DNA of 7,416 nucleotides from Chlamydia trachomatis (GTDB taxonomy: Bacteria; Chlamydiota; Chlamydiia; Chlamydiales; 2-12-FULL-49-11), in contig CAMBTZ010000066.1 of NCBI GenBank assembly GCA_945870925.1, positions 1 through 7,416 of the forward strand, in the 5' to 3' direction. A program made the position numbers and the translations under genes. Below, piece after piece: positions 6,116 to 7,416 of the stretch (the stretch's first letter is position 1; each line of letters starts with the position of its first letter). The notes under the pieces are model-generated. The model ran no database searches. It saw only the letters and a list, made by a program, of their open reading frames with translations, and had not been told where the DNA came from.

Positions 6116-7416
6116 CTACCCCGCGTCAGGCTCTAAAGCACTATCTTTTACTTCTTGATCCAATTCTTCTTGTACTCGAGATTTGATTGACCAAACCGGA
6201 AGTAATAGAAGTACCATAAGCGCAGAGCATACACCTAAAACTGTAAAAAATACACCCCATCCATATTCTTGGGTAATTTTGCCAAAAGGAAATCCTGCAG
6301 TCGCAGCACCGGCATAACCAAACCAACCAATAAATCCAATCGCAGTACCTGCCGCCTTTTTATGCGAAAGTTCAGCTGCTGCAACACCTACTAACATTTG
6401 AGGTCCAAAAATAAAAAATCCTATTGAAAACATGGCAATAGAGGCAAATAAAACACCCCCATTTGGAATATACCAAAGCCCGATTACACTTAAAATAACA
6501 AAAACTCCAAAAATAGCATTAATCGGTCCTCGCCTTCCTTGAAATAGCTTATCTGACAACCATCCCGAAGCTAAACATCCAAAAAATCCGCCCACCTCAA
6601 AACTTACGATACAAGAACCTGCAGCTAATAGAGAAAATTGTTTCTGCTCAAATAGATACAACTGACCCCAATCATTAATCACAGTCCTAATGATATAGAC
6701 AAAAAAGTAAGCAAGTGCAAGTATCCAAATAAATCGATTTTTTAAAACATATTTAAAGAGCATCTCCTTTTGAGTGAGCTCTCTTTCTAATTGATTTTTT
6801 TGTCCGGGGACGACTTCTCCACGGAAGGTCTCGATTGTGGGGAGACCTAGAGACTGGGGTGTATCACGAAGTCGATTGATTAAAAAGAATCCTACTAGTA
6901 TGCAAAGAACACCCGGAATAACCATCGCCATTCGCCACCCCCAAAATTGAGCAACACAAGCGACTAAAATTGGAATTATAGCCCCTCCCACATTGTGAGA
7001 AGTGCTCGCTATTCCCCACCAAGTACCCCTCTCTGACTGTGAATACCAATGAGTTAACAGCCTAGCGCATGGGGGCCAACCCCAACCTTGAAACCATCCA
7101 TTTAAGCCCCAGAAAATGGCAAAAAACATGATGCTCGAAGTCATTCCAAAAAAGATATTGAACACACCCGTCAAAATGAGCCCAATAGACATAAAATATC
7201 TAGGATTAGAACGATCCGACATCATCCCACTAACGAATTTACTTAAGCCGTACGAAATGTAAAGAACACTACCTAAAATACCTAAATCAGCTTTTGTGAA
7301 GCCCATCTCCATAATCATGGCCGGCATTGCAAAAGTAAAGCTTTTCCTAGTGATATAAAAGAAGGCATATCCGATGTACATCGAATAAAAGATCCTCATC
7401 CTCCAGTACTTATAGC
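6116..7416 (-). CDS. uhpC: Hexose-phosphate transporter/sensor UhpC (MFS, OPA family), 5' end outside the window
   Basis: An inner-membrane 12-helix major facilitator of the organophosphate:phosphate antiporter family. The first in-frame Met in the window (ATG at 7399) is internal: the frame stays open to the right edge and reads YKYWR before it, matching the RYRYWR that precedes TM1 in UhpC. Roughly 20-30 residues are missing. Numbering from that Met, family signatures are YITRKSF (Arg18, equivalent to GlpT Arg45), SDRSNPRYF (61-69), the OPA signature GWFQGWGWPPCARLLTHWY (101-119), NVGGAIIP (136-143), VYIIRTVINDWG (Arg238, equivalent to GlpT Arg269) and FGPQMLVG (331-338). Both phosphate-binding arginines are present, so transport is plausible. 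E. coli UhpC is a glucose-6-phosphate sensor that also transports, while the C. pneumoniae protein exchanges glucose-6-phosphate for phosphate. No UhpA/UhpB partner is seen, which favours a nutrient-import role. It ends 2 nt before dnaE and is the most upstream visible gene of the cluster. Confidence 0.94.
   Translation of the reverse strand, partial: YKYWRMRIFYSMYIGYAFFYITRKSFTFAMPAMIMEMGFTKADLGILGSVLYISYGLSKFVSGMMSDRSNPRYFMSIGLILTGVFNIFFGMTSSIMFFAIFWGLNGWFQGWGWPPCARLLTHWYSQSERGTWWGIASTSHNVGGAIIPILVACVAQFWGWRMAMVIPGVLCILVGFFLINRLRDTPQSLGLPTIETFRGEVVPGQKNQLERELTQKEMLFKYVLKNRFIWILALAYFFVYIIRTVINDWGQLYLFEQKQFSLLAAGSCIVSFEVGGFFGCLASGWLSDKLFQGRRGPINAIFGVFVILSVIGLWYIPNGGVLFASIAMFSIGFFIFGPQMLVGVAAAELSHKKAAGTAIGFIGWFGYAGAATAGFPFGKITQEYGWGVFFTVLGVCSALMVLLLLPVWSIKSRVQEELDQEVKDSALEPDAG

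Noticed and set aside
6864..7049. Second minus-strand open frame inside uhpC
   Set aside because: It is out of frame with the strongly conserved OPA transporter sequence and has no independent support.

Overview
The window looks like a piece of chromosome from a member of the Chlamydiae, probably a Parachlamydia-, Simkania- or Waddlia-like relative rather than Chlamydia itself. The evidence is the gene content and order: a UhpC-type hexose-phosphate transporter, then the replicase DnaE, then small envelope proteins, then a solitary RsbW-like anti-sigma kinase. As I recall it, this is the order of the CT544-CT549 block of Chlamydia trachomatis. The DNA is AT-rich by eye (roughly 35-40% G+C), uses TTG starts, and is packed with almost no intergenic space. 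The assignment rests on remembered synteny and motifs; no search was run.

Layout, read on the minus strand from right to left: uhpC (6116 to the right edge, 5' end cut off by the window), dnaE (2421-6113, TTG start 2 nt after the uhpC stop), a secreted TPR protein resembling BamD/YfiO (1454-2407, 13 nt after dnaE with a good Shine-Dalgarno), an LptE-like lipoprotein (853 to about 1476, overlapping the TPR gene) and rsbW (449-856, ATGA overlap with the lptE-like gene). The spacing argues for one transcription unit of five genes whose promoter lies beyond the right edge. On the plus strand a small gene of unknown function (66-452) converges on rsbW, and the two stop codons overlap. No stretch over 65 bases is left without a gene, and I see no RNA gene, mobile element, CRISPR array or long repeat.

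Functionally the unit mixes sugar-phosphate import (UhpC), chromosome replication (DnaE), two likely outer-membrane assembly factors (BamD-like and LptE-like) and a partner-switching kinase that would control a sigma factor (RsbW). Nothing here is a clearly new system. The points most worth a second look are the degenerate PHP domain and non-canonical clamp motif of DnaE, the BamD-like protein without a lipidation cysteine, the co-transcription of an anti-sigma kinase with envelope assembly genes, three A8 tracts inside dnaE, and the uncertain 5' end of the small plus-strand gene.
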